This document shows, in pieces, positions 11,141-22,875 of a stretch of 64,000 bases of DNA. Positions within the stretch are counted from its first letter, which is position 1; every line of letters starts with the position of its first letter. Source of the DNA: Apostichopus japonicus. Taxonomy: Eukaryota; Echinodermata; Holothuroidea; Aspidochirotida; Stichopodidae. The position numbers were made by a program, and so were the translations under genes. Under the pieces are notes generated by a model that saw only the letters and a list, made by a program, of their open reading frames with translations, did not search any database and was not told where the DNA came from. The stretch lies in contig NC_092571.1 in NCBI RefSeq assembly GCF_037975245.1, forward strand, positions 22,945,564 to 23,009,563, in the 5' to 3' direction.

Positions 11141-11811
11141 CTTGTGAAAAAATATGACACAGAACTACCTCAAAATAGTCTAATATTAGCGTAAATCACT
11201 TCCTAAAATGCGTTAATTACGTTTGATTTGATGTTTATTTGTAATTGAATTGTCAATCTGCGTTTTATATATATATATCTATACGTTGTGTCGTAATTAA
11301 AGAGATGCGAAGGGAATATATATACACAGAAAACCTTACGTATAGCAAAAACTCAACTCTTAAGAAATCCTTTAAACTGGAGACGACGGCTTTTCCAACT
11401 ACAAAATGCTATTGGCTTATTTAAAACTGGACACATGTAAGACCTAACTTGATCTATCTTACATTCCTGGACTGCGGATGATATGTTTTGATATACAATT
11501 TTCTGTCTGCTTATATTCTGGGGTTCACGCTTATACAATATTTCTTATCATGTCAGTGTTAATATACAAGTTACGTTCCCATCACGAGATGCCATTATTT
11601 CCCTGAAAAATACAACTCAAGCCCACATGGCGACTCCCCTGGTTGTGTTCAATGCCCTCTTTCATCTAAACCCCCACAATGGTGAACCATTTTTTTTATA
11701 TACAACGATGACTCTTTATCCCCACGTTCACCATCAATGACTCCTCTAATTATACCGTACGCAAGGCTTCCTCTCAGCCCAACCACTTCCTCCACAGATG
11801 AGCGTCCTGGT

Positions 11812-12505
11812 TTATATGCAAGGCGATATGATAAAAGAAGATTCCCTGGCTTCCTCCTCGATCTGAAAGACAGAATCCTGATCAACACTTCAAAAACCTT
11901 GGAAATTGCTTCAATGCGCACACATTTTTAGCTTGCATTTATTCATATTAGTAGCCCCAGGTTTGGCATGCGTTGAACCTGTTCCGCGATATCGCGCGCT
12001 GGAGATCTCTGTAGGATTGACAAATATCTAAGTTTTGTAGGCCAAGGTCGTCGCAAACAGAGAAGTTAAGTTCATAATTATACGGAATTATAAACTCTTC
12101 TACAAACAGATCGGTGATATGAGACGGACTCTCACGAACATCGTCACATGTTTCTGCAGCTTGCCAGGATAAAGTAAAAAATCCGTAGCCATCTTCCATC
12201 TTTAAACCATTTTCGGTGATATTGAGTTGAACAGTTTGTTTGGTTGGTACCGCCATGTTTGATTGTAGAAAAGGTTTCTCAGTTGACACGAAACTCTCCA
12301 GAACTAATTTGTAAACAGGTTTCGCATGTGGAGGGATGTAAAACTGAACCGTAGGGGCTCGAAGAGTGTACTTATATCGGTCACACAACTGTTCTCATTT
12401 GGATGAAAGAAGTTGCTTCAATTATTCCTGTTGATACTCCAATGACGTGTTAATCAGAAGTCAAAACATGGGGCAACACTGGATTGTTCGGTAGAGTCGG
12501 TTTTT
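11812..12505 (-). pseudogene. Pseudogene D of the secreted gene family (exon 2)
   Basis: Minus-strand remnant of the second exon, beginning after an acceptor (ATTCAG, just above 12505) and ending with the family's terminal PCI and a stop at 11812-11814. Conserved segments include VSTEKPFLQ, SNMAVPTKQ, ITENGLKM, LSWQAAETCDD and RFNACQTW. It is broken by an in-frame stop shortly after LPNNPVLPHV, by loss of about six residues (FLTGSD in copy C), and by a frameshift after NACQTWG. It is closer to C than to A or B, consistent with one ancestral pseudogene duplicated in inverted orientation. No exon 1 is seen. Confidence 0.85.
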
Positions 12506-12762
12506 CTGAATTATTAAGAAGAAACAAGTTGACGTTACATAAAAGTAACCGTTTGAAACATTCAGATATGGTACTTCTTATTTTAGACAGCAACAGTGAA
12601 GGTTGGAGAGAATCGAATCGGTAGAGGGGTAGCAGTGGGATGTCGATTGCATTCTGTGGCACAAATCTAATTTAATTACAAAATTAAATGTTTGGCACAA
12701 ATGGCACAAAATTAAATGTTTGAATGTTGGCATTGAAAGGGCACTTGTATGTATTTTAGATC

Positions 12763-12955
12763 CTCCTGCAGGAACTCGTGAAGAAGCCTCATTGGCTTAT
12801 CAAAGCTGCAAGCTGACCGATGTCAGTCTCTTACATTCATATTTAACGTCCATGATTATGAATTGTCACCAACTCTGTATCTGGACGACATACATTAATC
12901 TTGGAGTGACTCGAACCGAGGACATTATGATTGAAATGTACCGGCGTTAACCACC
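12763..12955 (-). mobile_element. tRNA-derived SINE in the D arm
   Basis: Reverse orientation of the family at 6867-7160: GATCCTCCTGCAGGAACTCG on the left, then ACTCGAACC (B-box complement) and GCGTTAACCACC (A-box complement) on the right. It is flanked by the direct repeat CTTGT (about 12743-12747 and 12957-12961). Arm C carries the uninterrupted sequence. The tail is very short. Confidence 0.8.
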
Positions 12956-13255
12956 GCTTGTAGTTTACAATTTACGAGAAACTGATACTTTTATAGCAAG
13001 AACGGACACCTTTTTCAGGTTTTCATAGTATGGTTTGTGAAGATAGGAAGTTGGCGTGGGGTTGGTAATAGACACGGACTTCCAGTGTCCCGGCTTATTC
13101 GTCCCAAAGGCTCTAACTATTTAGTATATAACTCTAGCTATTCAGCCTGTGACGCGAACCATTTGGCCTGTGACGGGAGACACGTTAGGTCTGCTGCTCT
13201 TGCTAATTTCGACCTGTGTTATGAGCTACCCTTTACGGTTTTTATAATTTAACAA

Positions 13256-13609
13256 GCATTTCATTTCTCGAAATGCCATAGTAATTGTATATGGCAAAAG
13301 TGTTCTACGTTTTGGAGAAGGAAGAGATTGAAGGATCGACGTTCAGATTGCATGAAAGAATACTTGGATTGAGACACGTTTTTCAAGTTACTTATAAGTG
13401 TATTACTGATTTATTCTGTAGATTATTGTGTAAAATGAAAAGTACAACCTTCAGTTCTTCCGATGACAGAAAATATAGTGTGAATTGCCAATCACCAATT
13501 GAATGAATGTAAACAGAGCTTAAACTCGCCATTTATCAAGGGTGATTGGGGTGGAGGGGGTTACTGAGACCGACTTCATTGACTGGTAAAGCAAAGTTTC
13601 GAAAAGTTA
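13256..13609. other. Unassigned sequence
   Basis: Short frames only, no motif seen. The target duplication ACCATAAC of the next element lies at 13610-13617. Confidence 0.5.
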
Positions 13610-13617
13610 ACCATAAC

Positions 13618-14639
13618 CGCTGGCGGATCCAAGGGGGGGGGCAAGGGGGGCCATGGCCCTCCCAAAGGTGAGCCAAAAAGTGTTTCCGAACATCCGCTAA
13701 ATCATATGATTAGAAATTAAAAAAATCGAGAGGAATAGCAGTGGTAGACTAGTCTAAACCATTTCGTTTTCTGGTTTAAAATTAAATGCAGAGCTCCCAA
13801 CTGACCCGCAATTCGCGGGAATTAGACCCGCATTCTAACACCCATACCCGCTGACCCGCACAAGCGTCCGAAAAAACCGCATTGTAATTGTCAAGTATAC
13901 ATAAAAAAATTTGCATCAAATTTTGACTTAGCAACCATCATTTCTTTAGCATTTAGCATAATAGAGTATAAAACCTCCTTTACATCATCATTTGAACCTC
14001 AAATTAGCCTATAATTCTTTTCATTGGGGCGAGCAGCGAACATTTTCATGCCACGGGAAAGAATGAATTATCACCTACTATTCAATTTATTGATGTTACA
14101 CACAAAAAATGCATATTTCTCAGAAAATTTTGGGTGACAAAAGCCTTTCTAAGTGCCACCAATTTACATGTAGGCATCACCAGGATTCCAAAAAAATTCA
14201 AAAGGGGGAGGGGGACACCCCCTCCCCTTATACCCCTCCCCCAGGACGGCGATTCGTGGCATGGACCAGCATTTGCCTTCTCAAGAGTTGGGAGCTATGT
14301 AAATGTATGAGCATGAGGATTTACAGTTTAACACCATTTTGCAGTTACAGGCTGGTTGTAAGAAATTTATAACCTATGAGAAATAAAATTTCTTGAGAAA
14401 GATGATCCCAACTTTGTTTTAAAAATATTTTAGAAAATTACACCTGGGAAACATTTTTTTTAGAAGTAAATTAACATCACCATTGTACACTTTTGTCGCA
14501 CCAAATTGCATCTGAGGGCATTCAGCAATAGAAAATTTTCCAAAGGGGAGGGGGGCACCCCCTGCCCTTAGACCCCTCCCCCATATCACTCTAATGCCAC
14601 TTTGGCCCCTCCCAAACAAAGACCCTGGATCCGCCAGTG
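13618..14639. mobile_element. Non-autonomous hAT-like element, GGATCC family
   Basis: Ends read CGCTGGCGGATCC and GGATCCGCCAGTG and are flanked by the perfect 8-bp direct repeat ACCATAAC at 13610-13617 and 14640-14647. The 1022-bp body has G-rich subterminal runs and a palindromic GACCCGC-rich stretch (13800-13870). No transposase frame. The same family supplies the elements at 1495-1891 and 53398-55290. Confidence 0.85.
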
Positions 14640-14647
14640 ACCATAAC

Positions 14648-15149
14648 CCGTGTGTTATAATTACAACTTGTACACTGTTATCGGCTTGGAGAAGAAGGAT
14701 TTGAGGCGATTTTCTCGGAAAATGCATCATTTTTAGAATAAAATACGGACGGAAACGGAGTTTATTCAAAACTTTTGTATAATGTATCTCGGAGATCTAG
14801 ACAGGTTTCAATGGAGAAAACCCCCGGACACTACCATTTTGTGATATTGCTTGTTCTCTCGCAGCGACATTAAAGGGTCCTGTTTTCTTGAAGCGCATTT
14901 AAAGCAGAAATGTTTTCAAAGAGGAATTCAAAAGCACCTAAAAACATCAAGGCCACAAAATCACATATTGAAGCACGTCCGGATGGGGTGTCCGGATAGT
15001 ACGGAATAGCAAATGCGACAACATTTCAATATGAAAACGAAACTTAGATGGACAATAATAATTTATAAAGTTAGCTCATTAAGTTTTAAATTTCAAACTA
15101 GACCGACAGTATCTGTGTCGTATTGTTCCATTGTGCCCACTAAGAAAAC
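14648..15149. other. Unassigned sequence, possibly the 3' end of a DIRS-like element
   Basis: Lies directly downstream, on the minus strand, of the tyrosine-recombinase remnant. No frame or terminal repeat is recognisable. Confidence 0.35.
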
Positions 15150-16485
15150 TGTTGTACCTACTATGACAGAGATATTTGCTTCTGTTTCGTATGATCTAAC
15201 ATGTGGAACGTAATTGCGTCCATTTTCGTATGTCTAATGTCAAGTAATGGCAATGTCTGAAGCTTATGAGCGGTAACAAGTGCACACAGCATGGTTACTT
15301 TCAAATTTACTTGCTTAAGTGACAGTAATTGAAGTGGATGAAGTCCCCTCAAATATGTCAGTACTATTGAAACATCCCACATTTTCCTGTAACGACACCG
15401 CTTAGGCGGTCTTAACTCAAATGCCCCTTTTAAAACCTTGTAACTAAAGGTTGGCTCCCGACTGATTCTTTTCCGAAGGCAACAATCAAAGCTGACACCG
15501 CACATCTGGCCGTATTTACGCTGTTGTCTCCAACGTCCTCATAAAAACAGCGATGAGAAAATATGACACATTAATTATATGGGTTTGAAGTACATCGTAC
15601 GTATTCTTGGGACAAAACTCACTATTTGTGACTCCTTGAGTTATATTGTTGACTTGTATTTGCCTCCACGAGGCCAATATGCCATTACATGATTGCTCAA
15701 AGAGCTCTCTTTCCTTGAATGAATGCCTGATACAAGGCATAAGGAGTTTCTTGTGAAGTGGATGAGGGAGGACGTGAGATAAATGGGATAAAAGGACTTC
15801 CTGATGAGGTAGCATTCTTGAAGTAGCAATGGTCATGTGGAATAGTTTTGAAAAAAAATGGTTGCGTCGCCTATCAGGATAACAAGTATCATTATTCCCT
15901 CGGCTTGGTCCTGCTCGACCTTTTGGAGGTATCTTGCAATTATGCTGAAGGGAAGGGGATGCATAGAAAAATTCCCCACTCTAGTGTGAAAGAATCCATA
16001 TGCCGAGCCTCAGGATCAGGCCTACATGAGACAATTGATACTGTTTATTCAATCGTGTGGCAAAGAAGTCTATTTGGGGTTTCCCACAGACGACAAAATT
16101 GCATAAGTCATGTTTTATTTAGCATCCATTCCGTTTCCTAGAAAAACCGTTCGCCACAATATTTTGAGTACATAAGAGGTGACAAGCAGAAATCCAAATG
16201 TTTCTTTCCATAGACCAGAACCGTATTCGGTTAGTAAGGTGATACTTAGGAGGTGATCGCGTACCACCCATTGCATTAATATATGCTACTGCAAGTGGAG
16301 TTGTCGGACATGACTTTAATGTGACCCATAAAAACAGCTAGAATTTCTCAAATATTAATGGGAAAGGTTTTGTAGGTCAGTGACCTATTGCCACATGCAT
16401 AGCTGATCTGGAGCTACATATTGCACCCCGCCCTATGAGAGAATCATCACTTTCGTGAATAAAATACACTTTGGTGACAATATTA
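15150..16485 (-). pseudogene. DIRS-like retrotransposon remnant: RNase H and tyrosine recombinase
   Basis: Reading the minus strand from 16485 down, across frameshifts, one finds RNase H-type segments (VMSDNST, VAYINAMGGTRS, ERNIWISACH, ATRLNKQ, GEFFYASP), then RMLPHQEVLLSHLS, then a tyrosine recombinase (SCNGILASWR, KMWDVSIVLTYL, LSLKQVNLKVTMLCALVTA, QTLPLLDI). This order, RT then RNase H then tyrosine recombinase, is diagnostic of DIRS-type elements. The recombinase box reads TAHKLQTL where the family normally has Arg, so the first catalytic Arg is Lys; the rest of the domain is truncated near 15161. The upstream RT part is at 18527-19090, across an inserted element. Confidence 0.8.
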
Positions 16486-16668
16486 CACTGAAAAAATAAA
16501 CTAGTCAATATTGCCACGGACTAACGTTAAATTAGTCTGTAACGTTAGTCAGTGCACACGAACTAGCAAAAATCTTCGTTTCATCGCTGCTTCTTAGTCA
16601 GTTTACACTGACTAAGGAAAATATAATCACAGCTTAGTCGGTGGCGACGGACTAAGGTATTTTAACCC

Positions 16669-17330
16669 AGGGGTACCCCACTAATATAAATTACTGGAAA
16701 TGCCCATCCCTTACATATAGAGTCCTGCCAATCATTTTACAGTAGTTTTCAACTGGTTACCTCATGAGCTAATCTAGGTCAATGGGGGATGGGCATTTTG
16801 GGGGTCTACTGGCAGGGTTACCCCACCAATGTAAATGACTAGAAATGCCCATCCCTTACATATGAAGTGATACCTATCATTTTCCAGTAATTTTTCAACT
16901 GGTTATCTCATGAGCTGACCTAGGTCAATGAGGGAATGGGCATTTTGGGGGTCTACTGGCAGGGGTACCCCCCCAATATAAATTACTGGAAATGCCCATC
17001 CCTTACATATGAAGTGATACCATTTTCCAGTAGTTTTCAACTGGTTACATCATGAGCTCATCTAGGTCAATGGGGGATGGGCATTTTGGGGGTCTACTGG
17101 CAGGGGTACCCCACCAATAAAAATTACTGGCAATGCCCATGAGTTGTATCTGAAGTCCTAACCAACATTTTCCAGTAGGTTTCAAGTGGTTACCTCATGA
17201 GCTGACCTAGGTCAGCCTTGAGGGGTCAATTATAGATCACTGGCAGGGGTACCCCACCACCGATAATTACTGGCAATGGCCATTTGTTGCTCTTGGGGCC
17301 ATACCTGACACATTACTTACTTTGATGTGT
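16669..17330 (+). repeat. Tandem array of a ~145-bp unit, five copies
   Basis: Units start with AGGGGTACCCCA at 16669, 16814, 16961, 17102 and 17245 (spacings 145, 147, 141, 143). Each contains an ATTACTGGAAATGCCCATC segment and most close with GGGGGTCTACTGGC. The last unit is partial and the most diverged. The array lies wholly inside the CACTG-ended element. Confidence 0.9.
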
Positions 17331-17339
17331 TACCATGAA

Positions 17340-18125
17340 AACTGATCTAGGTTAGCTATCAGGTGACTTTAAAATTGCTCTCCCAGCCACACTCACCACA
17401 GTCGGTTTGCCAGTCGTCTGGTTTCATATACAGGAATGCACTGTAAACATTGTGATGTACAAGGCAATTGGTTACCTTCCCAGCTAACCAAACCCGCTGG
17501 GCTCCCGGTCTATTGGGATCATTATTAACATGATTAACATAATTATTAAGCTTTGAAAAATAACTTGGTGTTGTGCTGTTCAAAGCTAATAATTATTTGG
17601 TAAAGCTGCTATTCCTGGCTTATAATTTGAGGGACCTAGATTTAAATGTATACCTCCCAATATGTTATAAAATTTTAATGTAAATGTATGTTTATGATAA
17701 TGTGAGTTATCATGTGCTATATCTGTATCTGTGCTTACACGTATATCATATTTTCTGTTCACAGGTCAATAATGGTGCAGATTTTGGCTTCCTGAAGACA
17801 AGTGGGAGGCCATTTGTAGTTAAGAGAAACACTCTTTGTTCGTGAAGACTTATCTGGTGTCGATTTGGGGTACCACTTTAAAACGAAAGTCATGAGGAAC
17901 CCTTGCCCAAGATTCAACTTTGCATTATTGTGCAGTGCTATACTTTTGCGATTCATGTTTGATCCATTAACTTGTCTTAACTTTGTTGGAATAAAATCAT
18001 ATTTTCAGATTTTTGTTTACAGTGATTTCTTCTCTATATGTCGAAAGTCAGCCTTTGTAGACATCAGAAGTTTTATCAGAAATAAATACTGCCAACGTAC
18101 ACATTATTTGTGTTTCTTCTGCTCT
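17340..18125. other. Interior of the CACTG-ended element, no recognised gene
   Basis: A minus-strand frame at 17359-17583 and shorter plus-strand frames show no recognisable domain. Single-copy within this window. Confidence 0.5.
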
Positions 18126-18129
18126 CTTT

Positions 18130-18520
18130 TCTTTCAGTGATGCTAGTCAGTGAAACTAGTCGGGTTTAATTCTTTCAGTGATTCTAGTCAGTGCAACTAG
18201 ACAGTCGATACCGACTAAGAAAGGTTAGTCGGGAGAGGCACCATCCTGACTAATGTAAAACCTGCTATAAACTAGTCGGTGGCTCATATAAATTAGTCGG
18301 TAAAGACCGACTAATGTCACCAACTAATGTAACTGACTAATATACATTTACCGACTAAGAAATTATTGATCGACTAGGCTGACGGACTAAGATGACCGAC
18401 TAAGAAATCCAACTGCCTAAGGAATAAATTAGTCGGTATAGCAACTGACTAAGGCTATGTTAGTCGGGAGAGGCAGCAGATGGACTAACGTTATGTTAGT
18501 CGGTGAATTAATTTAAGTTT
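18130..18520. repeat. Subterminal GACTAA/TTAGTC box array
   Basis: About twenty boxes of the form CCGACTAA or TTAGTCGG in both orientations, spaced 10-30 bp. A shorter matching array occurs at the other end (16500-16660). These are probably transposase-binding subterminal repeats; that is inference from the EnSpm/CACTA comparison. Confidence 0.75.
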
Positions 18521-18526
18521 TCAGTG

Positions 18527-19090
18527 TATGCATACTTACACCCTTAATGTGCTTTAACGTCATTTCAGATCATTCTTTGACTTTTGTGAGATATTAATGG
18601 ACGTATTAAGGTCGCCCCAATATACTCTTAGGAACCCTTTTTTGCTTATGGGACGCCGAGATACTTCGCCACTATAGAAACCAGGGAGAGACACAAGAAC
18701 TCTTTTGGGTATAAATTCCTTTCACAATGACGTATCGATTTTGAGTTTACATAACGTGACAGTCCTTCCTTTAGTGTGGATAAACACCAGTTCCGTGTAG
18801 TCCACTGTTTGCCCCAAGAACATAAGGGACTCTGTAGACGTTTTTAACCCCAGTTTATTTAACGTTTCACTGCTCAAGTATGCCCAAGCATCGAAAATGG
18901 AAAGTACTGGCTTTAACAGTTCTGTAAATATCTTGAGGCGAATGTTAACCCACTGGGTAGACATTTTTCTTGATATTTAAACTGAAAATCTCAGATTTTT
19001 GTATGACAGTTTGTCACTGGGACTGAATAGTACCATACTGTAAATCAATGGATGCCATAAACAACAGGGGCTCATCAATATCGTAGAAGA
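18527..19090 (-). pseudogene. DIRS-like retrotransposon remnant: reverse transcriptase part
   Basis: Minus-strand segments MASIDLQ (near 19050), IFTELLKPVLSIF (near 18910), LMFLGQTVD (near 18820) and SLPGFYSGE then GDLNTSINISQKSKNDLK (18540-18680) follow the order of a DIRS-type reverse transcriptase leading into RNase H. The frames are interrupted and the catalytic region between MASIDLQ and IFTELLKP is badly eroded. RNase H and recombinase follow at 15150-16485 beyond the inserted CACTG element. Confidence 0.65.
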
Positions 19091-20975
19091 TTGTAGAAAA
19101 TTAATTTTCAATTGTTGATATTTGACAAATGAATATACCCACTAAAGATTGAGGATCATTCTGAATGTGCCATTCTTGTTGGGACGACAAAATATCGGAA
19201 AGAGAACTTCATGGCAAATTAGGGTTTCTCTATTACTAGGCATGTACTATACAGTAGCTAGGTGTGCGCGAGTCCTAGCCCTATACAGTACCTCACTGCA
19301 AATTTGTACGGCTACTCAGTCGATTTACGCGATTTCGTACATTTTCCCAATTATTTATCTTGTCTTTTATCTGCAGATTGATGGGCGACAAATATTGCTA
19401 TTACTCCATGACACTGCCTAATCCGAAGCGACCTTTTACGCAATGAAAATGTAAGGATGAAAGAGCATCTATCTTCCAATTGCAACTGGTGTTGAGTGAA
19501 AATTTTTGCAAAAATGCCTATCAGTAATAACAACAAACTTGTCTCAAAACTCCTTAAATTGTTGTATATTTTGCGACTTATGACTGATAGCATGTAAGAA
19601 ATGCTTTAAGAAATAGGGGTTGTATGCGCATAACCAATCCGTCGTGATACCGACATTTAATACTATTTTTAATTGGTTGAGATATTAACATATAAACACA
19701 ACATATTTATTAATGCCTTTAAAACACATCACGTATTTCGGAAGCTCAAACCCTTCCCTCTAATAAAGTGTTATTTTAGATTTTAAATGATGCTTCGCTG
19801 TATGTTTGTAATTGGTCCATGAAGTTTCTGAAAAATCTCCGCAACATGAAAAACTTCCCTAACATAATGCACGTGCAGATTGCGAACCATTTTACACAGT
19901 CAATTCGCATTGAGATCAGTCATGATAAATATCTAACTAGGTAACAATTCATATTCGTAGATGGCGCCTAGCCATTACCCTAACGTAGTTACATCCGAAC
20001 CTGCAGTTTTTAATTGGCATTGAATCTCGACAATTGCAAAATACGACGGAAAACTTCCAATAGCACCGCTGTATGTACAAAATGGACATCTTTTGTCACA
20101 AAATGTATATTTCGAAAGTATCCATCGAAGAGACACGCTGAGGGCTACGAAACTTTGTTCGCGATCATATCTGAAGAAAACATAGGCTAAGTCGCAAAGA
20201 TAATATAATCATTCTCCACAAATTATGGCTTCGCAGGCTTCTTTAATATTGCTTTTAAACAGACTGAGGAATGATCCGGCGTTTTGACAAATATATTATA
20301 ATATAACCAAGCCGTGACGATATGGTGTAGTGTTCAACTCAACAGCTGAGGTGGTCGACTATACTGTATGTGGGCCATGTGGACCAATTGACTAAATTCA
20401 GGGTCACTGTGGAAAACCCACCACGGACTAAACCAATAAGAAAATGGTCGTTGCAAAGTATTTTGAAAGTTACAGTAGGACTGCAGCCCGGAAGCAAGTT
20501 TTTCTAGGCCGAAGCAAACAAATTTAAGATGTTGCAGTTCTCGCATCCAATTAATTACAGTGACAAGTAATATTCAAATTACACAACCGATTGTGAAGAA
20601 AATGGTGTAGAATTTATATGAGCTACGACTGTTTAAATTTGGGCAGGTTATAAAGCTGTGTTACTCCTGCCCCAAAGGATTTGTTGTATTAAAATCTCTA
20701 ACCTAGCACGTGTTCAATAACGTACTACAGTTATTGTTACTTGGATATTGATGGTTTTGTGACCTGCGTAGGATGATCTGGTAGTCGCAGCATTCTGATA
20801 AAGTAAATAATATCATGTTGAAAACTTACTTTTGAGCTCTCAAAATGTAAATTGCTGGACAATTCCTGACAGATTCGTAATAGCTTCAACAAAACTTTGT
20901 GCGATTTTGGCGTGTAAACGTGTCGCATAATTGATGCTATCAAGGCTATCAAAAGATGGAGGTAGTACACAAAAT
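19091..20975. other. Unassigned 1.9-kb stretch
   Basis: Only scattered frames under 100 codons without motifs or splice context. No repeat shared with other parts of the window was noticed. Confidence 0.5.
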
Positions 20976-20979
20976 CTTA

Positions 20980-21075
20980 AATGTTACAAGTCACCCCTGT
21001 TACAATCGCCCCTGTTAAAACTCGCCACTGTTACAACTCGCCCATGTTACAACTCGCCCATGTTACAACTCGACC
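20980..21075 (+). repeat. Minisatellite, ~17-bp unit
   Basis: Six imperfect copies of TGTTACAACTCGCCCA. Confidence 0.85.
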
Positions 21076-22269
21076 CGGTCTCCCCTATATATATTTACAA
21101 CGCAGATTGACAATTCAAAGACAAATAAAAATCAAATCAAACATTGTGAATGATCTCTTAGTAATTGATCTACGTTTTGAGACTATTTTGAAGTAACGCT
21201 GTTCTGTTGTAAATACATTAAGCTCACATGTCATAACAAATATTTAGGCCTACAATATGTCATTACTGATATAGTTACTGCGCTCCGTTATTCGATGTTT
21301 ATAAGGCCGGGTCGCATATTTCCATCCGTTTCGACGCACTGCGGAAGACATTGATACCATGCAACGTTGCCTCACGTATAAAAGAAGGCTCACCTTCCAA
21401 TAACTAAGAAAACAAACTTAAGAAATAAACAACAACCTATAAAATCAGAAACACGTATTTAGTTCATTCCAATAGTCACCATTATTACTTAATAGTTTAA
21501 TTTCGAGAACTGCTTTCCCAATGAAAGAGAATTAATGCCGGTTGAAATGGCACTTTTTTTACAAGGCAAATTTAATTGCTTCCGTTATTCGTTTGATTTA
21601 GTTGGTATTGTTTGATGTAATCCACAATTCCAATATAGGCATTTAATTACCGTATAAAATGCTATTTCACCGAGATCTTAAATTTAATGTCTTACAATAA
21701 ATGAAAACGAAAAGAAAAATTAGCGAAAGTCCAAAATACCTTCAATCGCCCAAAATCAATAGTTGTAAAGAAACAAAAAAGAGAGATTAACAATTAGTCT
21801 TTGCGAAATGTAATACAGTTGAGAAGGAATCAAAGACATATATCAATGTATTGATTCCTGTTCCTTCTTCTTCCTTTTCTTTTTCTTTTACTTTTTAACT
21901 TACATAAAATCAGGAAAGCTATGTTTCGTTTACTTGTTTTCCTACAACCTTACATAGAGCAAGTGCACAAAATAACGACAAATAACTGAACAACGATGAA
22001 GTAGAGGGAATTAAACCTAATAGTGCTATGGGGTTTGTCGAAGAGTTTCCCTCCCTAATGAACTGAAAAAAAGTTTAATCAGGTCATATAGAAAAACAAC
22101 AACGGAAATACAGAGAAAGTAAACAAAGCAAAACAAAACTTCTTGCATAATACATTTCCCGACTTCAAGACCTCCACCTACCCTCACAACCCCCCCCCCC
22201 CCTCACGTAAACCAACAGCTTCACTCGTTACAATTGTGCTTCAGGTAGTCAGTTATTTGATTGATGTTT

Positions 22270-22690
22270 AGACCGCTTTAGATCTCAAATGACTTTTGAC
22301 GCCCACCTCTTTCAATACGGCCCATCTAAATACCAAGGAAGATCTAACCAAGTTTCAACCAAGATTTTCATTTTTGAGTTATTGTTTTCCTAATTTTTAG
22401 ACTTTGACCTTGGTTGACCTCGAATGACTTTTGAACATCGCTATTTTCAACAGGATTCATCTACTTACCAAGGATGATTTATACATAAGCCGAATATGAA
22501 TTTAATAATATTTGCTTTTGTAGTTGTTGTTTTTACAAAGTTTTCATACGATAACCCTTGCTGACCTCACATGACCATTGACTCCACCAGTTAATAGGAT
22601 TCATGTACTTACCATGGGAGATCTATATATCATGTTTAAACTATAACCAATATCCCCTTTTTTATCCTATGTACAAGATTTTAAGAAATT
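22270..22690 (+). repeat. Diverged tandem repeat with a GACCTCnnATGAC motif
   Basis: Three old copies, about 150 bp each, of a unit containing TGACCTCGAATGACTTTTGA and an ATTCATCTACTTACCAAGG segment. Identity between copies is low. Much of this is missing or replaced in copy B (39830-41035). Confidence 0.55.
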
Positions 22691-22875
22691 GACCTCTGTG
22701 TTGACATTTGACCTTCACAGAATGGAGTAATATCCTTGCACTTAATAAAGTGCACCCACATAACCAGTATGAAGAACATTGACCACACACGGTTTGCAAT
22801 TATAGTGTTTACAACTCACGATGTAACACACACATGCACAACCCACTCACATACAAGGCAAGCCATAATCATCGC

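Larger units (their letters stand above)
11165..13255 (-). repeat. Right arm of the 2-kb inverted duplication (copy D)
   Basis: Reverse-complement counterpart of 4130-6172. It holds pseudogene D (11812-12505) and a SINE (12763-12955) that is absent from the other arm, where the junction sequence CTTGTAGTTTAC is intact. Confidence 0.8.
16486..18526. mobile_element. CACTG-ended DNA element (EnSpm/CACTA-like) inserted in the DIRS-like element
   Basis: It begins CACTGAAAAAATAAAC and ends AAGTTTTCAGTG, and both ends carry dense subterminal GACTAA/TTAGTC boxes (16500-16660 and 18130-18520). CACTR termini with subterminal repeat arrays are features of the EnSpm/CACTA group. The flanking duplication is at most TA, which fits the 2-3 bp of that group but is weak evidence. 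Length 2041 bp with no recognisable transposase, so non-autonomous. It splits the DIRS-like coding region: RT sequence resumes at 18527. Confidence 0.7.
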
